From Dehalococcoidia bacterium (GTDB lineage Bacteria; Chloroflexota; Dehalococcoidia; GIF9; AB-539-J10): a stretch of DNA of 7,904 nt. Under the pieces are notes generated by a model, which was given only the letters and a program-made list of their open reading frames with translations, ran no database searches and had not been told where the DNA came from. Below are positions 1-7,800 of the stretch, piece after piece. Numbering within the stretch: the first letter of the stretch is position 1; the number at the start of each line of letters is the position of its first letter. The stretch lies in NCBI GenBank assembly GCA_029859145.1, contig JAOUDT010000048.1, positions 1 to 7,904 of the forward strand, in the 5' to 3' direction. A program made the position numbers and the translations under genes.

Positions 1-1094
1 TCTTCCCTCCTTGTGCCACTGGGCATAATATCTATAGCCGGGAAGATTCTTCGCTCAGACAATTTCCTATCCAAGTGAAGTTCCATGTTGCCTGTTCCCT
101 TAAACTCTTCATATATCAGGTCATCCATGCGGCTACCGGTATCCACGAGGCAAGTCGCAATAATGGTTAGACTTCCCCCTTCCTCGATGTTACGAGCAGT
201 ACCGAAGAATCGCTTGGGAGGATGCAGCGCTGTTGAGTCAATGCCACCAGACAAAGTGCGCCCGCTAGGGGGCAACGCCAAGTTGTAAGCTCTGGTAAGT
301 CTGGTAATGCCATCAAGGAGTATAACCACATCTTTGCCCATTTCCACTAGCCTTTTGGCTCTCTCCAATGCCAATTCCGCCACTCGAGTCTGGGCTTCTA
401 CAGGTTCATCGAAAGTAGCAGCAATGACCTCGGCCTTAACTGACCTCTTCATATCGGTGACCTCTTCCGGCCTTTCTCCAATGAGGCAAACCATGAGGTG
501 AATATCATCGTAATTAGCGACGGCGGCATTGGCAATCTTTTGAAGAAGCACAGTCTTGCCTGCCTTCGGTGGCGATACAATCAGCCCTCTTTGTCCTCTA
601 CCTATGGGTGCCACCAGATTAATCAAACGGGTTGATATCTCATCCGAAGTCGTCTCGAGATTGATGAGCTTATCTGGAAAAGTCGGCGTCAGCGAACCAA
701 AATTGCGGCGTGTCCTCCCTAACTCAGGGTCAAGTCCGTTGATGCTGTCCACTCTAAGCAAGCTATAGTACTTTTCGCCTTCCTTAGGAGGTCTCGCTTG
801 ACCACAAACAACATCACCGTCTCTTAGGTTGAAACGGCGTATCTGAGAATTTGACACGTAGACGTCATTAGCACCGCGCCGGAAGGTGTCCTGTCGCAAG
901 AAGCCATAGCCTTCGCTGATGGTTTCTAAGACGCCTGTTATAAATATGTTTCCCTGCTGCTGCGCTTCTGATTGCAGGATGCGATAGACGAGGTCGGGCT
1001 TCTTCAAGGTAGTGTATCCCGCGATGCCACACTCCTTGGCTATCGCCTCCAGTTCATCTCGATTCTTGCTTTCTAGTTCTACCATAGTTGACAT
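1..1094 (-). CDS. rho: Transcription termination factor Rho (C-terminus cut by window edge)
   Basis: ATP-dependent hexameric RNA helicase that loads on nascent RNA and releases RNA polymerase. The window shows 364 residues; E. coli Rho has 419, so about 50 C-terminal residues lie off the left edge. Domains: a Rho_N helical domain at about 1-45, a cold-shock-like primary RNA-binding domain at about 48-120 (GYGFLR, NDVYVS), then the RecA-like ATPase. Walker A is PPKAGKT with Lys180 (E. coli Lys184) and Walker B is VVILLDG with Asp261 (E. coli Asp265). The GERPEEVT segment, the Q-loop region (SGRTLSGG) and the EEFKGTGNMEL stretch are all present. The ATG at 1094 is chosen because GAGGT lies 4 nt upstream; a second in-frame ATG at 1085 is too far from it, and upstream the frame reaches a stop without another good start codon. 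The gene follows the transaldolase by 65 bp and is probably the third gene of the pyrG transcript. Two pocket residues differ from E. coli (see findings). Identification is secure. Confidence 0.97.
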   Translation of the reverse strand, partial: MSTMVELESKNRDELEAIAKECGIAGYTTLKKPDLVYRILQSEAQQQGNIFITGVLETISEGYGFLRQDTFRRGANDVYVSNSQIRRFNLRDGDVVCGQARPPKEGEKYYSLLRVDSINGLDPELGRTRRNFGSLTPTFPDKLINLETTSDEISTRLINLVAPIGRGQRGLIVSPPKAGKTVLLQKIANAAVANYDDIHLMVCLIGERPEEVTDMKRSVKAEVIAATFDEPVEAQTRVAELALERAKRLVEMGKDVVILLDGITRLTRAYNLALPPSGRTLSGGIDSTALHPPKRFFGTARNIEEGGSLTIIATCLVDTGSRMDDLIYEEFKGTGNMELHLDRKLSERRIFPAIDIMPSGTRRE

Positions 1095-1106
1095 AGTGAC
1101 CTCTTT
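1095..1106 (-). promoter_or_regulatory. Ribosome binding site of rho
   Basis: Read on the minus strand, AAAGAGGT ends 4 nt before the ATG at 1094. This is the clearest Shine-Dalgarno sequence in the window. It decides the start in favour of the first of two closely spaced in-frame ATGs (1094 and 1085). The 65-bp gap between the transaldolase stop and rho holds no evident terminator or separate promoter. Confidence 0.75.
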
Positions 1107-1159
1107 CCAAATGCCGTTTCTTTCTATCCCGACCTTGTCGACACAATCTCACGGGGTTT

Positions 1160-1822
1160 TCACAATGATTCACCTCTCCCCATTGTCTTATTCCAGTCAT
1201 CCCTAAAACGCTGAATGCCTATATCCGTCAGAGGGTGCCGCATCATTTGTAGCAACACCTCGTAGGGCACTGTGGCGATATGAGCACCAACCCTAGCTGC
1301 CATCAAACAATGCTGAGGATGTCTGATGCTGGCGGCGATAACCTGAGCGGGTAGCTGATAATAATCCAGGTATTCCACAATATCAGCCACTACGCTCATC
1401 CCATCTTCCCCGATATCATCCAATCTGCCCACGAAAGGGCTTATGAACCTAGCTCCTGCTTCCGCCGCCAGTAAAGCCTGGTTCAATGTGAAACATAAGG
1501 TGAAATTCACCTTTATGTTTTCCTTGGCTAGCACCGATGTAGCCTCCACTCCCTCAAGGCTAGCTGGTATTTTCACCACCACATTGTCCGCCCATTTCGC
1601 TATTTCCCTCGCCTCAGTCACCATTGTCTTAACGTCCTGGCCGAGCACCTCAGTGGATACCGGGCCAGGAACAATAGCGCAAATCTCTTCGACTAACTTC
1701 CGGTAGTCGACTTTGCCTTCTTTCGATACAAGGCTGGGGTTGGTAGTCACCCCCGTGACTACCCCCAGTCTGACTCCATGGCGAATATGCTCTACATTCG
1801 CAGTGTCTAAGAATATCCTCAT
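1160..1822 (-). CDS. tal: Small transaldolase (TalC/MipB, fructose-6-phosphate aldolase-like family)
   Basis: Cytosolic TIM-barrel enzyme of the non-oxidative pentose phosphate pathway, moving a dihydroxyacetone unit between sugar phosphates through a Schiff base. The protein is 220 residues, the usual length of the short class. Visible active-site features are the N-terminal FLDTAN with Asp6, the GVTTNPS motif with Asn28, and the Schiff-base lysine Lys84 in VVVKIPAS. Glu58 in STEVLGQD and Phe130 in SPFVGRLDD stand where E. coli fructose-6-phosphate aldolase has Gln59 and Tyr131; Glu and Phe are the transaldolase-type residues, so I infer true transaldolase activity and not free dihydroxyacetone aldolase activity. 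The C-terminus (FRDDWNKTMGR) is typical. The ATG lies 4 bp after the pyrG stop with only a weak GAGAAG ahead of it, so translational coupling to pyrG is likely. No transketolase or other pathway gene is in the window. Confidence 0.93.
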   Translation of the reverse strand: MRIFLDTANVEHIRHGVRLGVVTGVTTNPSLVSKEGKVDYRKLVEEICAIVPGPVSTEVLGQDVKTMVTEAREIAKWADNVVVKIPASLEGVEATSVLAKENIKVNFTLCFTLNQALLAAEAGARFISPFVGRLDDIGEDGMSVVADIVEYLDYYQLPAQVIAASIRHPQHCLMAARVGAHIATVPYEVLLQMMRHPLTDIGIQRFRDDWNKTMGRGESL

Positions 1823-1826
1823 CTTC

Positions 1827-3455
1827 TCAGTTCAACGGTAGGCTTGTCTGAGCACCTTCAATAAGCGTTTCCTTAGCTGCCCCAACCAGCCCCACGAATA
1901 GCGGGTGAGGAGAATCGGGACGAGATTTGAACTCAGGGTGAAATTGGCACGCTAGCATCCAAGGATGATCCCGCAATTCAGTGATTTCCACTAACCTTCC
2001 ATCGGGCGATAGGCCGGATGCCACAATGCCAGCCTCTTCCAGCGGCTGCCGGAAATCATTGTTGAACTCATAGCGGTGGCGATGCCTCTCGTAGACCACG
2101 TCGACCCCATAAGCGCGAGCTGCCACTGTTCCTGCTACCAGATGACAAGGATAGGTCCCAAGCCTCATAGTTCCTCCCTTTTCCTCCACGCTATGCTGCT
2201 CAGGGAGCAGATCAATGACCGGATAAGCACTATCAGTATCGAACTCGGTGGAATTCACCTTGTCGGTGTGAAAAACATGACGCCCAAGCTCGATGACCAT
2301 AATATGCATCCCCAAGCATAAACCCAGGTAAGGGATTTTTCTTTGTCGGGCAAACTTGGCGGCCTTTACCATGCCTTCAATGCCACGATAGCCAAAGCCA
2401 CCAGGAACAATGATACCCTGAACTTGCCTCAGCTTATCATCGGCCATGCCATCCAACTGCTCTGAATCCAACCACTCTATTTTCACTGTGCGATTGTGAG
2501 CCAAAGCTGCATGGCATAGTGCCTCCCGCACGGAGTAGTACGCATCACGGAGCCCCACATATTTACCTACTAGTCCAATGGTCACGGGCTCCTTAGGGGC
2601 TTTCAACTTGGCTACCATGGCCCGCCAACCATCTAGATCGCCCCTATCAGTTCTTAATCCCAATCGGCGAACTATGAATTCCCCTAGCCCGGCATCTTCA
2701 AGCAGCAAAGGCACCTCGTAAATCGTGTCACTCGTGACCAGAGAGATAACCGCCTCTTTGTCCACGTCACAAAACAACGATATTTTGTCCTTTATCCCTC
2801 CGGATATTTCCTTATCGCTGCGACACAATATAGCGTCGGGTTGAATACCAATTCTCCTTAGTTCATTTACGCTATGTTGAGTAGGCTTGGTTTTCAGTTC
2901 ATCAGTGGCAGCAATATGCGGTAGAAAAGTGACATGAATATAAAGCACATTGTCTCTGCCTTCGTCCTTTCTCATTTGCCTTATGGCTTCGAGGAAAGGT
3001 TGCCCTTCAATATCTCCCACCGTGCCACCGACTTCAACGATAATTATCTCAGCTTGAGATATCTCGGCCACCCTCCTTATCCGTCTTTTTATTTCGTTGG
3101 TTACGTGGGGAACCACCTGGATTGTGCCTCCCAGAAAATCTCCTCGCCTCTCGTTGGCAATGACCGAAGAATAGACCTGACCCGACGTCACGTTGGAAGC
3201 TTGGGTCAGCTCCACTCCAATGAATCTCTCATAATGCCCTAGATCCAAATCAGTCTCAGCACCATCTTGAGTAACAAACACTTCACCGTGCTGGAAAGGG
3301 GACATCGTCCCGGGGTCAACATTCAGGTAAGGGTCAAGCTTCTGCACCGAGACAGATATACCGCGGCTTTTCAATATTCTGCCGATGGAGGCTACCGAAA
3401 TTCCCTTGCCTACAGAGCTAACTACGCCGCCAGTAATGAAAATATACTTACTCAC
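1827..3455 (-). CDS. pyrG: CTP synthase (glutamine hydrolysing)
   Basis: Makes CTP from UTP, ATP and glutamine, the last step of de novo pyrimidine nucleotide synthesis. The 542 residues match the family length. The N-terminal synthase domain (about 1-270) opens with the P-loop GGVVSSVGKG (residues 9-18, Lys17) and contains QKLDPYLNVDPGTM, EVGGTVGDIE and KTKPTQHSV. The C-terminal class I glutaminase domain (about 290-535) has the oxyanion PGGFGYRG, the nucleophile Cys380 in GLCLGM, GGTMRLG, ERHRHRYEFNN and the His506/Glu508 pair in FHPEF. The start is GTG at 3455: an in-frame TAA lies two codons upstream, so nothing longer is possible, and MSKYIFITGG fits the family N-terminus. No Shine-Dalgarno sequence is seen before it. 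The residue after GM in the nucleophile motif is His384, where Gln is normal (see findings). It is the first gene of the operon with tal and rho and is served by a consensus promoter about 80 bp upstream. Confidence 0.98.
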   Translation of the reverse strand: MSKYIFITGGVVSSVGKGISVASIGRILKSRGISVSVQKLDPYLNVDPGTMSPFQHGEVFVTQDGAETDLDLGHYERFIGVELTQASNVTSGQVYSSVIANERRGDFLGGTIQVVPHVTNEIKRRIRRVAEISQAEIIIVEVGGTVGDIEGQPFLEAIRQMRKDEGRDNVLYIHVTFLPHIAATDELKTKPTQHSVNELRRIGIQPDAILCRSDKEISGGIKDKISLFCDVDKEAVISLVTSDTIYEVPLLLEDAGLGEFIVRRLGLRTDRGDLDGWRAMVAKLKAPKEPVTIGLVGKYVGLRDAYYSVREALCHAALAHNRTVKIEWLDSEQLDGMADDKLRQVQGIIVPGGFGYRGIEGMVKAAKFARQRKIPYLGLCLGMHIMVIELGRHVFHTDKVNSTEFDTDSAYPVIDLLPEQHSVEEKGGTMRLGTYPCHLVAGTVAARAYGVDVVYERHRHRYEFNNDFRQPLEEAGIVASGLSPDGRLVEITELRDHPWMLACQFHPEFKSRPDSPHPLFVGLVGAAKETLIEGAQTSLPLN

Positions 3456-3533
3456 TGCTTACTACAAGAGTATAGAGAAAGCCAAATCCTGTAAGTTGAT
3501 CCTAAAAGGCGGAGTAAACCTGGGTTTCTTTTC

Positions 3534-3563
3534 ATTATAGAAAGTCGCATTTCGAATTGTCAA
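3534..3563 (-). promoter_or_regulatory. Consensus sigma-70-type promoter of the pyrG-tal-rho operon
   Basis: On the minus strand TTGACA (3563-3558) and TATAAT (3539-3534) both match the housekeeping consensus exactly, separated by 18 bp. Transcription should begin near 3526-3528, giving a leader of roughly 70 nt before the pyrG GTG. The leader shows no strong hairpin and no G-run at the predicted start, so I see no sign of the Bacillus-type pyrG attenuation by G addition. The call rests on sequence match only. Confidence 0.75.
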
Positions 3564-3574
3564 GTCTGCTGTGT

Positions 3575-3587
3575 TCAAATGATTTGA
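3575..3587. promoter_or_regulatory. 13-bp perfect palindrome, candidate operator
   Basis: TCAAATGATTTGA is an inverted repeat of 6 bp arms around one central base. It sits just upstream of the minus-strand -35 box and about 30 bp upstream of the plus-strand -35-like element, a position where a dimeric regulator could affect both divergent promoters. I do not recognise it as the site of a named regulator. A 13-bp palindrome can arise by chance in A+T-rich DNA. Confidence 0.35.
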
Positions 3588-3618
3588 CGTCTGATGTCCT
3601 GAATTCGGGCGCAGATTT

Positions 3619-3646
3619 CTGTCAAGAAAGTTGGCAATGTTATAAT
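3619..3646 (+). promoter_or_regulatory. Extended -10 promoter of the HtrA-like protease gene
   Basis: A perfect TATAAT at 3641-3646 is preceded by TG one base upstream (extended -10). A 4-of-6 match to the -35 box, CTGTCA, lies at 3619-3624 with a 16-bp spacer. The predicted start of transcription is about 3652-3654, only 6-8 nt before the ATG at 3660, so the mRNA would be nearly leaderless. Confidence 0.6.
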
Positions 3647-3659
3647 AGGCTAAAGGAAA

Positions 3660-4763
3660 ATGTCTACAAAATACATTGTGGCTGTCGTGATAGTGGCAAC
3701 GTTGGCGTTGGCTATCGGCGGCTGGGCCCTATCCAGTCTATTTGTTTCCCCACCATCCAGCCCGCCAGAGTCCAATAGCACAGGCCAGCACATTGATCCC
3801 GACTGGACTTTCCCCCTGGACATCGAGTCAGTTACTCCTTTGCCCGATTTCCGGCCGGTGGTTACTGGGGTAATGCCCTCGGTAGTATCTGTAACCTCAG
3901 AAATAGTCGTGTCCGGATTCCTCAATCAGTACACGGAATACGTTGCTGGGTCTGGGATACTTATCGACAATAAAGGATATATTGCCACCAACAACCACGT
4001 AGTCCAGGACGCCCAAAGCGTATACGTCGAGTTGACTGATGGCAGGACTTTCCTCGCAGATATAGTAGGCACGGACACCTTGTCTGACCTTGCCGTGATA
4101 AGGATAGATGCCGCAGATTTGCCGTATGCCTATTGGGGCAACTCAAGTTGGCTATCACTTGGTGAATGGGTATTAGCTATCGGCAATGCTCTGGGAGAAG
4201 GAATAACGGCAACTGAGGGAATAGTCAGTCGCTTGAATGTTTCTGTGAACGTTGACGGCAATATCCTTTACGGTTTGATTCAAACCACGGCGGCTATCAA
4301 CCCCGGCAACAGCGGCGGCCCACTGGTGAACCTGTCTGGTGAAGTCATAGGCATTACCAGTGTCAAGATTGTCGCATCCGAGGTAGAAGGTATAGGCTAT
4401 GCCATAAGTAGCAACGAGGCTAGGCCCATCATCGAGGACCTGATTCGCTATGGTCATGTGACTTATCCCTGGCTCGGAGTAGGCGTAGCTACCGTAACCC
4501 CTGTGCTAGCTGCATCGGAGGACCTCTCTGTAGACAGGGGAGCCCTCGTTGCAGAAGTGGTGGCGCACAGCCCGGCGGAGGCTGCCGGACTGCAGACCGG
4601 CGATGTTATCATCCGCTATGCGGACAAGGAAGTAGCCAATCTTGCCGACCTTGTTCAAGCCATCCGAAGCAGCCGAATCGGACAGAATGTAGAAATAGTC
4701 TTTGTCAGAGGCGAGGATACGAAAACAACCTCAGCTCAACTCATTGAACGTCCCGCTTCCTAA
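3660..4763 (+). CDS. Membrane-anchored trypsin-like serine protease with one PDZ domain (HtrA/DegS type)
   Basis: Envelope protease of family S1C, which cleaves misfolded or signalling proteins outside the cytoplasmic membrane. The 367 residues start with a short basic N-terminus and one hydrophobic segment (about 5-29), best read as an uncleaved anchor or signal peptide, then a Pro/Ser-rich linker (about 30-60). The protease domain (about 68-265) has a complete triad: His113 in TNNHVV, Asp143 in LSDLAVIRI and Ser218 in NPGNSGGPL. A single PDZ domain follows (about 270-365, with SPAEAAGLQTGDVI). One anchor plus one PDZ is the DegS/HtrA layout, not the two-PDZ DegP form. The ATG at 3660 is needed to keep the residues before the hydrophobic segment. 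AAAGGA lies only 2 nt before it, too close for a good Shine-Dalgarno sequence. The gene is divergent from pyrG and convergent with ileS, so probably monocistronic. The substrate cannot be told from sequence, and I give no symbol because htrA, degS and degP overlap in this family. Confidence 0.93.
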   Translation: MSTKYIVAVVIVATLALAIGGWALSSLFVSPPSSPPESNSTGQHIDPDWTFPLDIESVTPLPDFRPVVTGVMPSVVSVTSEIVVSGFLNQYTEYVAGSGILIDNKGYIATNNHVVQDAQSVYVELTDGRTFLADIVGTDTLSDLAVIRIDAADLPYAYWGNSSWLSLGEWVLAIGNALGEGITATEGIVSRLNVSVNVDGNILYGLIQTTAAINPGNSGGPLVNLSGEVIGITSVKIVASEVEGIGYAISSNEARPIIEDLIRYGHVTYPWLGVGVATVTPVLAASEDLSVDRGALVAEVVAHSPAEAAGLQTGDVIIRYADKEVANLADLVQAIRSSRIGQNVEIVFVRGEDTKTTSAQLIERPAS

Positions 4764-4859
4764 GACAGGTTTCCTTAATTCAAATTTCAGACTCACCAAC
4801 CGAGACCCTTGTTTTGGATTTGGAGATTCGGACTCTGTGATTTGTCTAGTGTCAGGAAA
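4764..4859. other. Convergent intergenic gap without a clear terminator
   Basis: These 96 bp separate the stop codons of the protease and ileS. I see no G+C-rich hairpin followed by a T-run on either strand; the best structure is an imperfect AGATTCGGACTCT at about 4825-4837. GGATTTGG occurs at 4816-4823 and again at 4863-4870, just inside the ileS 3' end. The texture of short A+T-rich GGATTTGG- and AATTCAAATTT-like words resembles degenerate intergenic repeats. Confidence 0.5.
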
Positions 4860-7800
4860 TCAGGATTTGGGATCTGCCTTTTTAATTGCCAAACAGACAT
4901 CGCCATTCGCGATGTGGTGTTTCTCACCATAAGTCTCTCCAGGAGACAGGCTATCGATAAGCTCTTCTGATAAGGTCTCCTGCTTAATGTAATTGGCAAA
5001 TGTCCTTATAACTTGGCTGATGAGTGGTTCTCCCGTCTGATAGTACGTAATGATGCGGTCTGTGATGTCAAACCTGGCATTGCGACGCATGTTTTGAAGG
5101 TGACGCACGAGCTCTCTACTTACTCCTTCGGCAACCAGCTCAGGATGCAATTCAGTAGCTATCGCCACCCAATATCTAGCGTCGTTGGCCATGGTGTAGT
5201 TTGGCGTGTTTGAAGAAAATTCCTCTCGTTCACCGCCTTTGCTCAATACGACAAGTTGTTTGACATTTATCTCCTCCATGACCTCGGTAGCCAGTTTCTC
5301 CAAAGACTTCTTCTCTCCATCGGTCTCCACCCTGATTACAGCCTTGGCCAAGGGCTGGCGCACTTTGATCCCCGCCTTGGCCCGTGCCGCCCGGCCCAAG
5401 CTGGATATTTTCATAGCTAGTTCCACATCGCTATTCAATTTGTCATTGATTTCGGCCTCATCGGCTACCGGAAAATCACTCAAATGAACACTTTCCCTGG
5501 CCTTAGGATCGACAGAGCGAAAGAGATTCCGATAAAGCTCCTCAGCGATAAATGGCACGAAGGGAGCCAGCAACTGGGACAATGTTACGAGACATCGATA
5601 TAGTGTAGTATAGGCAGCCAGTTTGTCAGCATCACTCTCGCTTTTCCAAAATCGTCGGCGGTTTCTTCTCACATACCAATTAGATAGGTTGTCCACAAAT
5701 TCCTCAATACGGCGCGTTGCAGAGGTGAGATTATAGCGATCCATCGAGTCTGTGACTTCCCGTACCAGTCGATTAAGTTCGGAAATGATCCAATGGTCCA
5801 TCTCCGTGAAAGTCTTTCGTTGCATGTTCTGAGTCATCGCAGGCTGCGGAACAAAGTGATCAACGTTGGCGTAGAGTGTAAAAAACGAATATGTGTTCCA
5901 CAAAGTGAAAAGGAACTTGCGCATCGTCTCTTCAAGCATCTTGGTGGAAAAACGATGGTTATCTTCTCCTGGGGTAGAAACCAGCATATACCACCTTAAG
6001 GCATCTGCGCCATAGTTGTTGATGACAGTCCACGGATCTATCACATTGCCCTTGGATTTACTCATTTTCTCACCCTGAGCATCAACGACATGCCCTAGGC
6101 AGATAACATTCCTGAAACAGGGACCGTTGAACAGCAAGGTAGATATAGCATGCAAGCTATAAAACCAGCCTCTGGTCTGATCCACCGCCTCGCAAATAAA
6201 ATCAGCGGGGAAATTCCGTCGAAACTTATCTTTGTTTTCGAAGGGATAATGCCACTGGGCTACGGGCATAGCTCCTGAGTCAAACCAGCAATCAATCACA
6301 TCCGGAACACGCCGCATTCTACCGCCACATCTAGCACAGGCAAACGTTATCTCATCCACATGAGGGCGATGTAAATCCACTTGGTCAGCTAACCCGTCAA
6401 GACCAGGCTTTGTCCTCAATTCATCCATGCCGCCAACACACTCATGGGTGGGAAATTCAGCGGTGCCACAAGCTTGACAGCACCATATATTGAGCGGAGT
6501 CCCCCAATACCTCTCGCGGGAAAAAGCCCAGTCCACGTTGTTTTCCAGCCAGTCGCCAAAACGACCACGCTTGATGTAATCAGGGTACCAGTTTATCTCT
6601 GTATTGCCCGAGATAAGTTCATTTTTCAGCGCTGTCGTTCTGATATACCAGGCTGGCTTAGCATAGTAGAGAAGAGGCGTATCGCACCTCCAGCAAAAGG
6701 GGTAGGTGTGGGTAATCCTCTCACTGCGGAAAAGCAGCCCACGAGACTTCAAGTCGTCAAGAATATCTTTGTCGGCATCCTTGACGAATTTGCCTCTGCC
6801 TGGTAGGTTCAGCTTCTGTGGTCCAAATCCAACAAACGGTGTGACACCTTCGAGGATTTCTAACCTCTTGTTGGGGGTGAGACCGGTAGGCACAGAAGTC
6901 TTTACGAGTCCGTCCAAGTCCACTGTGTTTACGAGTGGCAAACCTTCCTTTTCGCCTACTTCAAAGTCTATCTCACCGTAGGCCGGGGCTATATGTACGA
7001 TCCCTGTGCCCTCCTCCATAGACACAAAATCGCCCCCGATAATACGATAGGCAGGCTTGTCTCCTTTACTATAGGCGATAGGAATCTTATACAGCGGCTC
7101 ATAGTGTAATCCTGTCAAATCACTACCCTTCACTGTTTCCACTACCTTGTATTGGCCCAGTCCTATCTTATCGACCAGAGTATTCGCCAGAATGAGATAG
7201 CCATTGTCTACGTCTACTACCGCGTAGTCGGCATCAGGAGCAACCGCCAGAGCCGTATTGCCCGACAGTGTCCACGGTGTCGTGGTCCATGCCAGCAGAA
7301 ATGCCGACTTAATTGACATGCGAGACCGCGAGAAAACAGAATGGAGTCCTGTTCCCTCCTTGATTGAATCAGCTGCAAATTGGAACTTTATGTAAACTGA
7401 CGGGTCTTCAGCGTCATCCCGATAGCCCAAGGCTACTTCGTGAGAGCTGAGGGATGTGCCGCATCTAGGGCAATGCGGTGTTACCTTGTAGCCCTGATAG
7501 ACCAAGCCCTTGTCCCATAGTTCTTTTACTATCCACCAGCAGGATTCAATATAGCTATTGTCTAAGGTTATATAAGGATGCGCCATGTCCAACCAGTAAC
7601 CGAGGCGCTCTGTCATAGCTTCCCACTCTTTAATATACTTGAAAGCGCTTTGGCGACAATGGTCGTTGAATCGAGCCACACCATACTCCTCAATCTGCAC
7701 CTTGCTGGCCAGAGCAAGGGATTTCTCTACCTCTAATTCAACGGGCAAGCCGTGTGTATCCCACCCTGCCTTTCGGGGCACATGGTAACCCTTCATCGTC

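Noticed and set aside
1160..1822. Fructose-6-phosphate aldolase (FSA) instead of transaldolase
   Set aside because: Glu58 and Phe130 replace the Gln and Tyr typical of FSA, which fits transaldolase.
2934..3242. 102-residue open frame on the plus strand
   Set aside because: It is antisense to the P-loop domain region of pyrG, with no family features or ribosome site.
3620..3625. A second minus-strand TTGACA as another pyrG promoter
   Set aside because: No -10-like hexamer occurs 16-18 bp downstream of it (the sequence there is about TCAGGA); the TTGACA at 3563-3558 has a perfect partner.
3631..3636. TTGGCA as the -35 box of the protease promoter
   Set aside because: It lies only 4 bp from TATAAT, far too close, and no other -10 fits 17 bp downstream.
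6444..6806. 120-residue open frame on the plus strand
   Set aside because: It lies fully antisense to ileS, has no recognisable domain, and is a by-product of the coding composition there.
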